Shown: positions 34,900-44,192 of the stretch, one piece after another
Position numbering within the stretch: the stretch's first letter is position 1
Layout of the letters: every line of letters begins with the position of its first letter
From: Rhodanobacter glycinis
GTDB lineage: Bacteria > Pseudomonadota > Gammaproteobacteria > Xanthomonadales > Rhodanobacteraceae
Direction of reading: 5' to 3'
Assembly: GCF_006438785.1 (NCBI RefSeq)
Contig: NZ_RCZB01000003.1
Coordinates: 526,964 to 590,963 of the forward strand
DNA length: 64,000 bases
The notes under the pieces: generated by a model
What the model was told of the DNA's origin: nothing
The model's database searches: none
The model's input: the letters and a program-made list of their open reading frames with translations, nothing else
Translations under genes and position numbers: made by a program

Positions 34900-36207
34900 A
34901 TGTTCGCCTATTACCTCCAGCTTGGTCTGCGCAGCCTCCAGCGCAACCCCGTGCTTACCGCGCTGATGGTGATGGCGATCGGTTTCGGCGTGGCGGCGTC
35001 GATGACGACGTATTCGGTGTTCCTGGCCACCTCCAGCAATCCGATCCCGCAAAAGTCGTCGCAGCTGTATGCCGTGCAGGTCGACAACTGGGGGCCGGAG
35101 GATTCCGACAAGGGCGAGCCGCCGGACTCGCTCAACTACACCGACGCCATGGCGCTGATGGCTGCCCATCGCGCTCCCAGGCAGACGGCGTTGTATCCGG
35201 TCGGCGTCTCGGTGGTGCCGGATGACCAGAGCCAGCTGCCATCGCCGGAGAGTACGTACGCCACCTACGGCGACGCGTTTGCGATGTTCGATGTGCCGTT
35301 TCTCCACGGTAGCGGCTGGGGTGCGGCCGAGGACGATGCGCACGCCGCTGTGGCGGTGATCAGCCGCGTGCTCAACGACAAGCTTTTTCGCGGCGCCAAC
35401 AGCGTGGGTCGCCAGATCAACCTGGATGGCCGCAACTACCGCATCACCGGCGTGATGGACAGCTGGGACCCGCAGCCGCTGTTCTTCGATGCGGTCAACA
35501 CGTCCGGTTTCAGCGACCCGGTGCAGATCTTCATTCCCTTCACCCGCGCGGTGGAGCTGAAGATGGCCACCGCCGGCAACAACAACTGCAACCGGGATCC
35601 CGGTTTGGGCTGGGACGCCTGGCTGCATTCGGAGTGCATCTGGATCCAGTACTGGGCCGAGCTGCCGGATCGTGCGCAGGCCGTGGCCTATCGCCAGTAC
35701 CTGCATGGCTACGCCGCCGAGCAGCAACGGGCCGGTCGCTTTCGCTGGGCGCCCAATGTGCGCCTGAGCAATGTCGAGCAATGGATGGACCATCTGAAGG
35801 TGGTGCCGCCGGAGGCGAAGATTTCACTGCTGGTCGCGCTCGGCTTCCTGCTGATCTGCCTGGTCAACACAGTCGGCCTGCTGCTGGCCAAGTTCATGCG
35901 CCGGGCGCCGGAAATCGGTGTGCGCCGGGCGCTGGGAGCGTCGCGCAAGACGGTTTATGCGCAGTTCCTGATCGAGGCGGCAACCGTCGGCTTGGCCGGT
36001 GGCGCGCTGGGGCTGCTGCTGACCGGCGTGGGCGTGCTGTGCGTTGGCCTGGTGTTCGATCCGCAGATCGCGCGCCTGGCCACGCTGGACCTGTCGCTGA
36101 TTGCGCTGACGTTGCTGGTGGCGGTGCTGTCGACCGTGCTGGCGGCGTTCTACCCCACCTGGCGGGCGGCGCAAGTGCAGCCCGCCTGGCAACTGAAGTC
36201 CAACTGA
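34900..36207 (+). CDS. FtsX-type ABC permease A1 (first of pair 1)
   Basis: This 435-residue protein has the MacB/FtsX layout: a first membrane helix near residues 18-40 (LTALMVMAIGFGVAASMTTY), a large periplasmic domain (about 45-300) and three C-terminal helices starting ISLLVALGFLLICLVNTVGL. The cytoplasmic coupling stretch reads MRRAPEIGVRRALGASRKTV and the C-terminus is PAWQLKSN. The periplasmic domain has the MacB_PCD motif LNDKLFRGANSVGR and a Cys pair (NNNCNRD...SECIW). A1-A3 form one subfamily marked by GFGVAASM. It follows the ATPase by 81 bases and pairs with B1. Substrate unknown. Confidence 0.9.
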   Translation: MFAYYLQLGLRSLQRNPVLTALMVMAIGFGVAASMTTYSVFLATSSNPIPQKSSQLYAVQVDNWGPEDSDKGEPPDSLNYTDAMALMAAHRAPRQTALYPVGVSVVPDDQSQLPSPESTYATYGDAFAMFDVPFLHGSGWGAAEDDAHAAVAVISRVLNDKLFRGANSVGRQINLDGRNYRITGVMDSWDPQPLFFDAVNTSGFSDPVQIFIPFTRAVELKMATAGNNNCNRDPGLGWDAWLHSECIWIQYWAELPDRAQAVAYRQYLHGYAAEQQRAGRFRWAPNVRLSNVEQWMDHLKVVPPEAKISLLVALGFLLICLVNTVGLLLAKFMRRAPEIGVRRALGASRKTVYAQFLIEAATVGLAGGALGLLLTGVGVLCVGLVFDPQIARLATLDLSLIALTLLVAVLSTVLAAFYPTWRAAQVQPAWQLKSN

Positions 36208-36217
36208 GACGACCGCC

Positions 36218-37450
36218 ATGCTGCACATCAAGCCCATCGTGGTCGCGCTCAAGAGGCACAAGGCCGGCACCGTCCTGATTGCGCTGCAGATCGCGCTGAC
36301 CCTGGCGATCGTCTGCAACGCGCTGTTCATCATCCAGCAGCGGATCGGGCGGCTGTCCCGGCCCACCGGCATGGTGGAAAGCAATCTGCTGGCCATTCAG
36401 AACCGCTGGGTTGGTGTGGACGACAATGCCACGGGGCCGCTGATCAAGTCCGACCTGCAGGCCCTGCGACAGCTGGCCGGTGTCGAGGACGCGATTTCCA
36501 CCAACTCCTTTCCGCTGCGCGGCGGTGGCTGGTCGATGGGGGTTCGCCATGATCCCGATGCCAAGAAGCCGGTCTCGTCCGCCGCCATCTATGCCGTCGA
36601 CGATCATGCGCTGTCGACCATGGGGGCCAAGCTGATCGCCGGCCGCAATTTCCGCAGCGACGAGATCGTCTGGGTCGAACAGAAGGCCTACGCGGCATCA
36701 CCGCAGATCATCATTACCAAGGCGCTGTCGGACAAGCTGTACCCGAACGGATCCGCGCTGGGCAAAACGGTCTACATCACCGACACGGCCAGGCCGAGCA
36801 CGGTGATTGGCATCGTCGAGCATCTGCAGGTGCCATGGTCGGGCACCTGGAGCGACAGTTTCAGCGATTGCGTCGTGCTGGTACCCACCCAGCTCACCGG
36901 CAACTTCGGCAGCTATCTGATCCGCAGCAAGCCGGGCCAGCTCGCCGCCATCACCGCGACGGCGCCCAGGCTGCTGATCAAGAACAACCGCTTGCGCACC
37001 TTCAGCCGGGATCGTGGCGTGCGCACCTTCGAGACGGTGCGCGCGCAGGCTTACAAAAGTGACCGCGGCATCGCGCTGCTGATGGGTGTGGTGTGCGCGA
37101 TGCTGCTGGCGATCACCGCCGCGGGCATCGTGGGCCTGACCAGTTTCTGGGTCGGCCAGCGGCGCCGCCAGATCGGCGTGCGCCGCGCGCTCGGCGCCAC
37201 GCGGCACGACATCCTCGGCTACTTCCTCACCGAGAACCTGTTGATCGGTATCGCCGGCGTGGTGATCGGCGCGCTGCTGGCGATCGGCATCAACTTGTGG
37301 ATGGTGACCCAGTTCGAAATGGCAAGGCTGTCGATGACGTATGTGGCTGCCGGGGTGGTGGCATTGCTGCTGCTGGGCCAGGGCGCGGTGCTGGCGCCGG
37401 CGTTGCGGGCATCGCGGGTATCGCCGGTAGAGGCAACGCGGTCGGTGTGA
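36218..37450 (+). CDS. FtsX-type ABC permease B1 (second of pair 1)
   Basis: This 410-residue permease is of the second, distinct type in each pair. It opens MLHIKPIVVALKRHKAGTVL and the first helix is IALQIALTLAIVCNALFII. The periplasmic domain has an LSTMGAKLIAGRNF segment typical of MacB_PCD domains and ALSDKLYPNGSALGK. The last three helices follow, with the coupling region GQRRRQIGVRRALGATRHDI and the end SPVEATRSV. It starts 10 bases after A1; the close linkage, repeated in every pair, implies an A-B heterodimer. B1-B3 share the HKAG start. Confidence 0.9.
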   Translation: MLHIKPIVVALKRHKAGTVLIALQIALTLAIVCNALFIIQQRIGRLSRPTGMVESNLLAIQNRWVGVDDNATGPLIKSDLQALRQLAGVEDAISTNSFPLRGGGWSMGVRHDPDAKKPVSSAAIYAVDDHALSTMGAKLIAGRNFRSDEIVWVEQKAYAASPQIIITKALSDKLYPNGSALGKTVYITDTARPSTVIGIVEHLQVPWSGTWSDSFSDCVVLVPTQLTGNFGSYLIRSKPGQLAAITATAPRLLIKNNRLRTFSRDRGVRTFETVRAQAYKSDRGIALLMGVVCAMLLAITAAGIVGLTSFWVGQRRRQIGVRRALGATRHDILGYFLTENLLIGIAGVVIGALLAIGINLWMVTQFEMARLSMTYVAAGVVALLLLGQGAVLAPALRASRVSPVEATRSV

Positions 37451-37457
37451 ATGCTTT

Positions 37458-37476
37458 CCCCTGCTGGCGGCAGGGG
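37458..37476. repeat. Hairpin between permease pairs 1 and 2
   Basis: CCCCTGC-TGGCG-GCAGGGG, a 7-bp stem, lies in the 51-base gap between B1 and A2. Confidence 0.6.
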
Positions 37477-37501
37477 GCTCGAACAAACGGAGTGCCGGAA
37501 C

Positions 37502-38815
37502 ATGTTCAGCTACTACCTGGAATTGGCGATGCGCAGCCTCAGGCGCAGCCCCGGCTTGACCTTGCTGATGGTCCTGGCGATCGGTTTCGGCGTGGCGGCA
37601 TCGATGATCACCTGGTCGGTGTTCCGCGCGGTGTCGGGTGATCCGATTCCTGGCAAGTCCTCGCAGCTGTACACGGTGCTGGTCGACAACCGCGGCCCGC
37701 AATACAACGACGAGGGCGAGCCGCCGGAAGCGCTCACCTATACCGACGCCACCGCGCTGGTCGCGGCACGCAAGGCCGCGCATCAGACGCTGCTCTTCGA
37801 TGTGGCGCCGTCGGTGCTGCCGGAGGGCAACCAGAGCATTCCGTTCATCGCCGACGGGTACGCCACCAACGCGGATTTCTTCGGCATGTTCGAGGTGCCG
37901 TTCGAGTACGGTGGCCCCTGGCACGCGAGCGACGACGAGGGGCGCGCCGCGGTGGCCGTGATCAGCCACGAACTCAACCAGCAGCTTTTCAACGGCGCCG
38001 ACAGCGTGGGCCGCGAGATCACCATGGATCGGCATACGTACCGCGTCGTCGGCGTGACGGCGCACTGGGATCCGCAACCGCGCTACTACGACGTGTTCAG
38101 CGGCAACCAGTTCGGCGATCCGGTGCAGTTGTACCTGCCATTCACCCGTGCGGTCGACGTGGCGATGGATACCTCCGGACGCAACAACTGCGGCAGCAAC
38201 GTGGATTTCGGCACCGGCCGTGATGCCTGGCTGCACGGCGAATGCGTGTGGGTGCCGGTATGGGTGGAGCTCGCCGATCAGGCCGCGGCGACAAGCTATC
38301 GCGAATTCCTCACCCGCTATGCCGCCGAGCAGCAACGTGCCGGCCGCTTTCACTGGGCACCGAACGTACGCCTGCGCGACGTCAACAACTGGCTCGACCA
38401 CATGCATGTGGTGCCGCCGGAAAGCCGCATCTCGCTGATGGTCGCGCTGGGTTTCTTCGTGATCTGCCTGGTCAACACCATCGGCCTGTTGCTGGCCAAG
38501 TTCATGCGTCGCGCGGCGGAGATCGGGGTGCGTCGTGCACTCGGTGCGCCGCGCCGCGAGATATATCGCCAGTTCCTGATCGAGGCGGCCACGGTGGGCC
38601 TGGTCGGCGGCGTGCTCGGTCTGCTGCTGACGGCGCTGGGCATGTTCGGTGTCGGGCTGCTGTTCGAACCGGAGATCGCCCGGCTTGCGCATCTCGATTT
38701 CTCGCTGGTCGCGATGACCCTGCTGGTGGCGGTCGTGGCCACCGTGCTGGCTGCTTTCTACCCCACCTGGCGCGCCGCGAAAGTGCAGCCGGCGTGGCAG
38801 CTGAAATCCAACTGA
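37502..38815 (+). CDS. FtsX-type ABC permease A2 (first of pair 2)
   Basis: This 437-residue paralogue of A1 starts at the ATG at 37502 (MFSYYLELAMRSLRRSPGLT), 13 bases after GGAG; the leader GGAGTGCCGGAAC is nearly the same as that of A3 at 40196, so leaders were copied with the genes. First helix LLMVLAIGFGVAASMITWSV, periplasmic domain with NCGSN...GECVW cysteines and a GADSVGREITMD variant of the GANSVGR motif. The three C-terminal helices follow, with MRRAAEIGVRRALGAPRREI. The end PAWQLKSN is identical to A1 and A3. Confidence 0.9.
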   Translation: MFSYYLELAMRSLRRSPGLTLLMVLAIGFGVAASMITWSVFRAVSGDPIPGKSSQLYTVLVDNRGPQYNDEGEPPEALTYTDATALVAARKAAHQTLLFDVAPSVLPEGNQSIPFIADGYATNADFFGMFEVPFEYGGPWHASDDEGRAAVAVISHELNQQLFNGADSVGREITMDRHTYRVVGVTAHWDPQPRYYDVFSGNQFGDPVQLYLPFTRAVDVAMDTSGRNNCGSNVDFGTGRDAWLHGECVWVPVWVELADQAAATSYREFLTRYAAEQQRAGRFHWAPNVRLRDVNNWLDHMHVVPPESRISLMVALGFFVICLVNTIGLLLAKFMRRAAEIGVRRALGAPRREIYRQFLIEAATVGLVGGVLGLLLTALGMFGVGLLFEPEIARLAHLDFSLVAMTLLVAVVATVLAAFYPTWRAAKVQPAWQLKSN

Positions 38816-38833
38816 GAGGAGGGCCGGACCATC

Positions 38834-40066
38834 ATGCAGATCAAACCCATCCTCGCCGCGATGCGCCACCACAAGGCCGGCACCGTGCTGATTGCGTTGC
38901 AGATCGCGCTGACCCTGGCGATCGTCTGCAATGCGCTGTTCATCATCCACCAGCGCATGGCGCGGATGGCACGCCCAAGTGGCGTGGAGGAAACCAATCT
39001 GTTCGTGATCCGCAGCGACTGGGCCGACAAATCCGATCCGCAGCGCATCGACGTGCAGATGCAGGCCGACCTGATCGCCCTGCGCCAGCTCGGCAGCGTG
39101 CAGGATGCCGCGCCGGCCAACAGCTTTCCGCTGCACGGTACCGGCTGGGACAACTTCATCAAGCTGCAGCCCGACCAGGTCAAGATGACGACCGACTCGG
39201 CGATCTATTTCTCCGATGACCACACCTTGGCGACACTGGGCACGCACCTGATCGCCGGGCGCAATTTCACCGCGAGCGAGATCGGTGCCCAGCAACCACG
39301 TGACGCGATGCATTCCGCGCAGGTGATCATCAGCAAGGACCTGGCGCAGCGGCTGTATCCCGATGGTTCGGCGCTGGGCAAGACCATTTATGTGTCGATG
39401 GGAAACAAGCCATCCACCGTCATCGGCGTCACCGATACCTTGCAGGCGCACATGGTCGGCAGCTGGGCCGGTCCCTACGCGTACAACGCCGTGCTGGTAC
39501 CGGCGCGACTGTTGAACGATTACACGTACTACCTGGTGCGCGCGCGGCCCAGCCAGCTTGCCGCCGCGCTGCGCGATGCGCCGAAGGCCCTGTATGCGCA
39601 AAGCCGTATGCGCATCATCGACCGCAAGGACGGCGTGATGACTTTCGCCCAGGTGCGCCAGCACGCCTACGAACGTGACGTTGGCATGGCGATCCTGATG
39701 GGCATCATCAGCGTGGTGCTGCTGGCGATTACCGCCGCCGGCATCGTCGGTCTGACCAGTTTCTGGGTCGGTCAGCGGCGCAAGCAGATCGGCGTGCGCC
39801 GCGCACTCGGCGCCACGCGTGGCGACATCCTCAACTACTTCCTCACCGAGAACCTGCTGATCGGCATCGGCGGCGTGCTGGTGGGTGCGGTGCTGGCGAT
39901 CGGCATCAACCTGTGGATGGTGACCCAGTTCGAAATGGCGCGGTTGTCGCTGGGCTATGTCGTGGTCGGCGTGATCGCGTTGCTGTTGCTTGGCCAGGGC
40001 GCGGTGCTGGCGCCGGCGTTGCGTGCCTCGCACGTGTCGCCGGTGGAGGCGACGCGCTCGGTGTGA
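38834..40066 (+). CDS. FtsX-type ABC permease B2 (second of pair 2)
   Basis: This 410-residue paralogue of B1 begins MQIKPILAAMRHHKAGTVLI; the first helix (IALQIALTLAIVCNALFIIH) is almost identical to B1. The periplasmic domain carries ISKDLAQRLYPDGSALGKTI. The coupling helix is GQRRKQIGVRRALGATRGDI and the end is SPVEATRSV. It lies 18 bases after A2. Together with B1 it is the most recent-looking duplication in the array, because the identity extends through the C-terminal membrane block (GAVLAPALRAS). Confidence 0.9.
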   Translation: MQIKPILAAMRHHKAGTVLIALQIALTLAIVCNALFIIHQRMARMARPSGVEETNLFVIRSDWADKSDPQRIDVQMQADLIALRQLGSVQDAAPANSFPLHGTGWDNFIKLQPDQVKMTTDSAIYFSDDHTLATLGTHLIAGRNFTASEIGAQQPRDAMHSAQVIISKDLAQRLYPDGSALGKTIYVSMGNKPSTVIGVTDTLQAHMVGSWAGPYAYNAVLVPARLLNDYTYYLVRARPSQLAAALRDAPKALYAQSRMRIIDRKDGVMTFAQVRQHAYERDVGMAILMGIISVVLLAITAAGIVGLTSFWVGQRRKQIGVRRALGATRGDILNYFLTENLLIGIGGVLVGAVLAIGINLWMVTQFEMARLSLGYVVVGVIALLLLGQGAVLAPALRASHVSPVEATRSV

Positions 40067-40070
40067 TGCT

Positions 40071-40187
40071 CTTTCCTTCTCCCCTTTGGGAGAAGGTGCC
40101 CCGCGGGGTGGATGTGGGTTCCGATGGAGTGGATGTCCGCTCACACCGAACCCTCACCCCAACCCCTCTCCCGGTGGGAGAGGGGCT
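40071..40187. repeat. REP-type palindrome array, copy 3, between pairs 2 and 3
   Basis: TTCTCCCCTTTGGGAGAAGG, GGTGCCCCGCGGGGTGGATG, an ACCGAACCCTCACCCC middle and CCCCTCTCCCGGTGGGAGAGGGG follow in this order. It is the same composite as at 12986 and 22381 but inverted, inserted inside the permease operon. Confidence 0.8.
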
Positions 40188-40208
40188 CAAATAACGGAGT
40201 ACCGGAAC

Positions 40209-41534
40209 ATGTTCAGCTACTACCTCGAATTGGCATTGCGCAGCCTCAGGCGCAGCCCTGGCCTTACCGCGCTGATGGTGCTGGCGATCGGCTTCGGCGT
40301 GGCCGCGTCGATGACCACCTGGTCGGTGTTTCGCGCCGTGTCGGGTGACCCGATCCCGTGGAAATCGTCGCAGCTGTTCGTGCCGCAGATCGACATGTGG
40401 GGGCCGAAAGGTCGTGGCCCGAACAACAGTGACAATGAGCCGCCGGATGCGCTGGATTACACCGACGCGATGGCGTTGATGCGCGCGCATCGCGGCAAGC
40501 TGCAGTCGGCGATGTACCAGATCTCGCCGTCGGTGGTGCCGGCCGATGCCAGCAAGCATCCGATCAATGTCAGCGGGCACGCGGTCTACAGCGAATTTTT
40601 CCCGATGCTCGACGTGCCGTTTCTCTACGGCAATGGCTGGAGCGCGGACGACGATACCCAGCGCGCCGCCGTCGCCGTGATCAGCGGCAAACTCAACGAC
40701 AAGTTGTTCGGCGGCGCCAACAGCGTGGGTCGCACGGTCAGCATCGAAGGCAAGGACTATCGGGTGGTCGGCGTGCTGGGCAACTGGAACCCGCAGCCGC
40801 GCTTCTACGACGTGGTCAACACCGGCGGCTTCTCCACCGGTGTGGAAGACGTGTTCATTCCCTTCGAGCGTGCCATCGCAATGAGCATCTCCAACGACGG
40901 CAATACCAATTGTAGCGAGACGCCTGCCGAATCGGGCTTCGTCGGCCTGCAGCGCTCCAGCTGCATCTGGCTCGCCTATATGGTCCAGCTCGATGACGCC
41001 GCCGCGGTCAGCGCCTATCGCTCCTGGCTGGACGGCTACGCGAAGGATCAGCAGAAAGCGGGCCGCTTCGGCTGGGCGCCGAACAACCGGCTGCGCGACG
41101 TGCCGGCCTTCCTCGACCACGAGCAGGTGGTGCCCAGCGACACCAAGGTATCGCTGTTGGTGGCGCTTGGCTTGCTGATCGTCTGCCTGGTCAACACTGC
41201 CGGGCTGCTGCTGGCAAAATTCCTGCGTCGCAGCAGCGAGATCGGCGTGCGCCGCGCCCTGGGTGCGCCGCGGCTGGCGATCTATGCGCAGTTCCTCACC
41301 GAGGCCGGCATGATCGGACTGGCCGGTGGCGTGCTGGGCCTGCTGCTGACCGGCGTCGGCGTGGCCAGCGTGAGCTGGGTGCTGCCCAAGGACATCGCGT
41401 CGCTGGCGCGGCTGGATTTCTCGCTGCTCGCGCTCACCCTGCTGGTCGCCGTCATCGCGACCACGCTGGCGGGGCTCTATCCCACTTTCCGTGCCTCACG
41501 CGTGCAACCCGCGTGGCAGCTCAAGAGCAATTGA
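40209..41534 (+). CDS. FtsX-type ABC permease A3 (first of pair 3)
   Basis: This 441-residue permease starts MFSYYLELALRSLRRSPGLT. The first helix is ALMVLAIGFGVAASMTTWSV. The periplasmic domain carries LNDKLFGGANSVGRTVSIEG, the segment GWSADDDTQRAAVAVISG and cysteines at NTNCSET and RSSCIW. C-terminal helices include LGLLIVCLVNTAGLLLAKFL, with RRSSEIGVRRALGAPRLAIY as coupling stretch; the end is PAWQLKSN. It is the third and last member of the GFGVAASM subfamily; its RRSSEIG coupling region already resembles the later group. Confidence 0.9.
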   Translation: MFSYYLELALRSLRRSPGLTALMVLAIGFGVAASMTTWSVFRAVSGDPIPWKSSQLFVPQIDMWGPKGRGPNNSDNEPPDALDYTDAMALMRAHRGKLQSAMYQISPSVVPADASKHPINVSGHAVYSEFFPMLDVPFLYGNGWSADDDTQRAAVAVISGKLNDKLFGGANSVGRTVSIEGKDYRVVGVLGNWNPQPRFYDVVNTGGFSTGVEDVFIPFERAIAMSISNDGNTNCSETPAESGFVGLQRSSCIWLAYMVQLDDAAAVSAYRSWLDGYAKDQQKAGRFGWAPNNRLRDVPAFLDHEQVVPSDTKVSLLVALGLLIVCLVNTAGLLLAKFLRRSSEIGVRRALGAPRLAIYAQFLTEAGMIGLAGGVLGLLLTGVGVASVSWVLPKDIASLARLDFSLLALTLLVAVIATTLAGLYPTFRASRVQPAWQLKSN

Positions 41535-41544
41535 GGATTACGTC

Positions 41545-42804
41545 ATGACTCTGCATCCCATGATCGCGGCATTGCGCCGGCACAAGGCGGGCGTGGTGCT
41601 GATCGCACTGCAGATCGCGCTGACCCTGGCGATCGTCTGCAACGCGGTGTTCATCATCGGCCAGCGCATCGAGCGGGTGCATCGCCCGACCGGCCTGGAC
41701 GAAAACAATCTGTTCCTGGTCAGCCAGCAATGGGTGGGTGCACCCAGCGGCGACGATCCAGGCAGCGTGGAAAAGCTCGACAGCATGCAGCAGGCCGATC
41801 TTGCCGCGTTGCGCGGGCTGCCGGACGTGGCTTCGGTGGCACCGATCAATTCGCTGCCGTTGCTCAATTCGTCATGGAACGGTGCGGTCGACCTCAAGCC
41901 GGGAGATAAGGGCCAGGGCAGCTTTCGTGGCACGCGCACGACCTATTACTTCAGTGACGAGCAGGCACTCTCCACCCTTGGCCTGCGCCTGGTAGCCGGC
42001 CGCAACTTCACCGCGGCCGACGTTGGGCACCAGGGTTTTCGCGACCAGGGCGAGCCGACGCAGGTGATCCTGACCAAGGCGCTCGGCGACAAGCTGTTTC
42101 CGAAGGGAGATGCGCTGGGCAAGGTGATCTTTCTCAATGGTGCGACGACGCCCACCACGATCATCGGCCTGGTGGAGCGGATGCAGGTGCCGGGCACCGG
42201 CAGCTGGACCAACGCGTTCGTGTGGAACGCGACGCTGGCGCCGACCCGGCTGGATGCCAATTTCGCGCGTTACGCCATCCGTGCCAAACCGGGCCGGCTG
42301 GACGCGGCGATGCGTGCGGTGACGCCCGCGCTGTATGCGACGAACCCGCTGCGCGTGCTCGACGACGACAGCGTCAAGTCGTTCGCCGACATCCGTGCCG
42401 AGGCTTATCGCGCCGACGTCGGCATGGCGATCCTGATGGGCGTGGTGTGTCTGATCCTGCTGGCGGTCACCGCCGCCGGCATCGTCGGCCTCACCAGCTT
42501 CTGGGTCGGCCAGCGGCATCGGCAGATCGGCGTGCGGCGTGCGCTGGGCGCACGCAAGATCGACATCCTGCATTACTTCCAGATCGAGAACCTGGTGATC
42601 GCCAGCGTCGGCGCGGTGATCGGATTGATGCTGGCGGTCGGTCTCAACCTGCTGCTCATGAAGAGTTTCGAGATGGACCGCCTGCCGGCGGCCTATGTAC
42701 TGATCGGCATCGTCGTGGTGCTGGCGCTGGGGCAGGGTGCGGTGTTCGTGCCGGCGCGGCGCGCCTCCAACGTGCCGCCGGTGGTGGCGACGCGCGCGGC
42801 GTGA
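41545..42804 (+). CDS. FtsX-type ABC permease B3 (second of pair 3)
   Basis: This 419-residue permease starts at the ATG at 41545 (MTLHPMIAALRRHKAGVVLI). The N-terminal helix IALQIALTLAIVCNAVFIIG follows B1/B2, but the C-terminal block differs: GQRHRQIGVRRALGARKIDI, then LHYFQIENLVIASVGAVIGL and an end in PPVVATRAA, which is closer to B4-B7. It therefore looks intermediate or mosaic between the two B groups. Periplasmic motif: ALGDKLFPKGDALGKVIFLN. It follows A3 by 10 bases. Confidence 0.9.
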   Translation: MTLHPMIAALRRHKAGVVLIALQIALTLAIVCNAVFIIGQRIERVHRPTGLDENNLFLVSQQWVGAPSGDDPGSVEKLDSMQQADLAALRGLPDVASVAPINSLPLLNSSWNGAVDLKPGDKGQGSFRGTRTTYYFSDEQALSTLGLRLVAGRNFTAADVGHQGFRDQGEPTQVILTKALGDKLFPKGDALGKVIFLNGATTPTTIIGLVERMQVPGTGSWTNAFVWNATLAPTRLDANFARYAIRAKPGRLDAAMRAVTPALYATNPLRVLDDDSVKSFADIRAEAYRADVGMAILMGVVCLILLAVTAAGIVGLTSFWVGQRHRQIGVRRALGARKIDILHYFQIENLVIASVGAVIGLMLAVGLNLLLMKSFEMDRLPAAYVLIGIVVVLALGQGAVFVPARRASNVPPVVATRAA

Positions 42805-42813
42805 TTGCTTGAA

Positions 42814-42849
42814 CCCTCTCCCCAGCGATTGCATCGTCGGGGGAGAGGG
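42814..42849. repeat. Hairpin between permease pairs 3 and 4
   Basis: CCCTCTCCCC and GGGGAGAGGG are perfect complements around a 16-base loop that itself contains CGAT/ATCG. It is the minimal form of the REP hairpins seen elsewhere. Confidence 0.7.
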
Positions 42850-42877
42850 AGTTCGGCACCTTCATGGAGTCAATGCA

Positions 42878-44185
42878 ATGTTCGCCTACTACCTGGATCT
42901 TGCCCTGCACAGCCTGGCGCGCAACAAGGCGCTCACTGCGCTGATGGTGCTGGCGATCGCGCTGGGTATCGGCGCGAGCATGACCACGCTGACCGTGCTG
43001 CACGTGCTGTCGGGCGATCCGCTGCCGGGCAAGAGTGCGCAGCTGTATTACCCGCAAATCGACCCGCAGGACATCAAGGGGATGATGCCGAGCAAGGAGC
43101 CGCCGGAACAGGTCACGCTGATCGACGGTCTGAACCTGCTGCATGCGGCGCGCGCAGATCGCCAGGCGCTGATGTCTGGCGGATCGGCACCGCTGGATCC
43201 GGAAAAGGCCAACGTGGATCCGTTTTACGTGGAAACACGCTACACCACGACGGATTTCTTCCCGATGTTCGACGCACCGTTTCTGTTCGGTCACGCGTGG
43301 ACGGCGGCGGACGATGAGGCGAAGGCGCGCGAGGTGGTGATCGCGCGCGCGCTCAACGACAAGTTGTTCGGCGGTGCCAACAGCGTGGGCCGCACGTTGC
43401 GCATGGCCGGCGTCGATTGGCGTGTCGTCGGCGTGCTCGACAAGTGGCAGCCAAATCCGCATTTCTATGATCTCAACACCGGCTCCTACGCTTATGGCGA
43501 GCAGGTGTTCCTGCCGCTGCAGACCATGCTGGAGCTGGGGCTGGATCGAAATGGATCGACCGATTGCTGGGGCAATGGTGGCGGTGGCGTCGGCAGCATC
43601 CTGCCTTCGGACACCTGCGTGTGGCTGCAGTTCTGGGCGCAACTGGACAGCCCCGCGAAAGCAGCCGCATACAAGGAGTTTCTGGTGCACTACTCGCAGG
43701 ACCAGAAGGCGCTGGGTCGTTTTCAGCGCGCGCCGAACGTGCGCTTGCGCAACGTGATGCAGTGGCTCGATTACCAGATGGTGGTACCCGACGACGTGCG
43801 CTTGCAGAACGGACTGGCGTTCGGCTTCCTGCTGGTGTGCCTGGTGAACACGGTGGGGCTGATGCTGGCCAAGTTCATGCGCCGGGCGGGCGAGCTCGGC
43901 GTGCGCCGCGCGCTGGGTGCGTCGCGGCGTGCGCTGTTCACGCAGCTGTTGATCGAATCTGGCGTGATCGGTCTGGTCGGCGGCATCGGTGGCCTGCTGC
44001 TGGCGCTGTTCGGGCTGTGGCTGGTGCGGCAGCGACCGTCTGCCTATGCCGCGCTTGCACACCTGGATCTGAGCATGCTGTTCATCACCTTCGTGCTGGC
44101 GCTGTGCGCCACCGTGCTGGCCGGCCTGCTGCCCGCCTGGCGCGCCTGCCAGATCGCACCCGCGCTGCAATTGAAGAGCAACTGA
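42878..44185 (+). CDS. FtsX-type ABC permease A4 (first of pair 4)
   Basis: This 435-residue permease starts MFAYYLDLALHSLARNKALT. The first helix is ALMVLAIALGIGASMTTLTV, founding the second A subfamily (A4-A7, marked GIGASM and GDPLPGKSAQ). Periplasmic features: TTDFFPMFDAPFLFGHAW, ALNDKLFGGANSVGRTLRMA, cysteines in STDCWGN and SDTCVW. Then three helices with GFLLVCLVNTVGLMLAKFMR and RRAGELGVRRALGASRRALF. The end is PALQLKSN. The GGAG at 42865 is the ribosome site. Confidence 0.9.
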   Translation: MFAYYLDLALHSLARNKALTALMVLAIALGIGASMTTLTVLHVLSGDPLPGKSAQLYYPQIDPQDIKGMMPSKEPPEQVTLIDGLNLLHAARADRQALMSGGSAPLDPEKANVDPFYVETRYTTTDFFPMFDAPFLFGHAWTAADDEAKAREVVIARALNDKLFGGANSVGRTLRMAGVDWRVVGVLDKWQPNPHFYDLNTGSYAYGEQVFLPLQTMLELGLDRNGSTDCWGNGGGGVGSILPSDTCVWLQFWAQLDSPAKAAAYKEFLVHYSQDQKALGRFQRAPNVRLRNVMQWLDYQMVVPDDVRLQNGLAFGFLLVCLVNTVGLMLAKFMRRAGELGVRRALGASRRALFTQLLIESGVIGLVGGIGGLLLALFGLWLVRQRPSAYAALAHLDLSMLFITFVLALCATVLAGLLPAWRACQIAPALQLKSN

Positions 44186-44192
44186 GGTGAGC

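Noticed and set aside
36698..40144. A very long open frame of over 1100 codons on the minus strand
   Set aside because: It is antisense to three or four permease genes, is very rich in His, Arg and Gln, and has no family features. It is a by-product of GC-rich codon bias.
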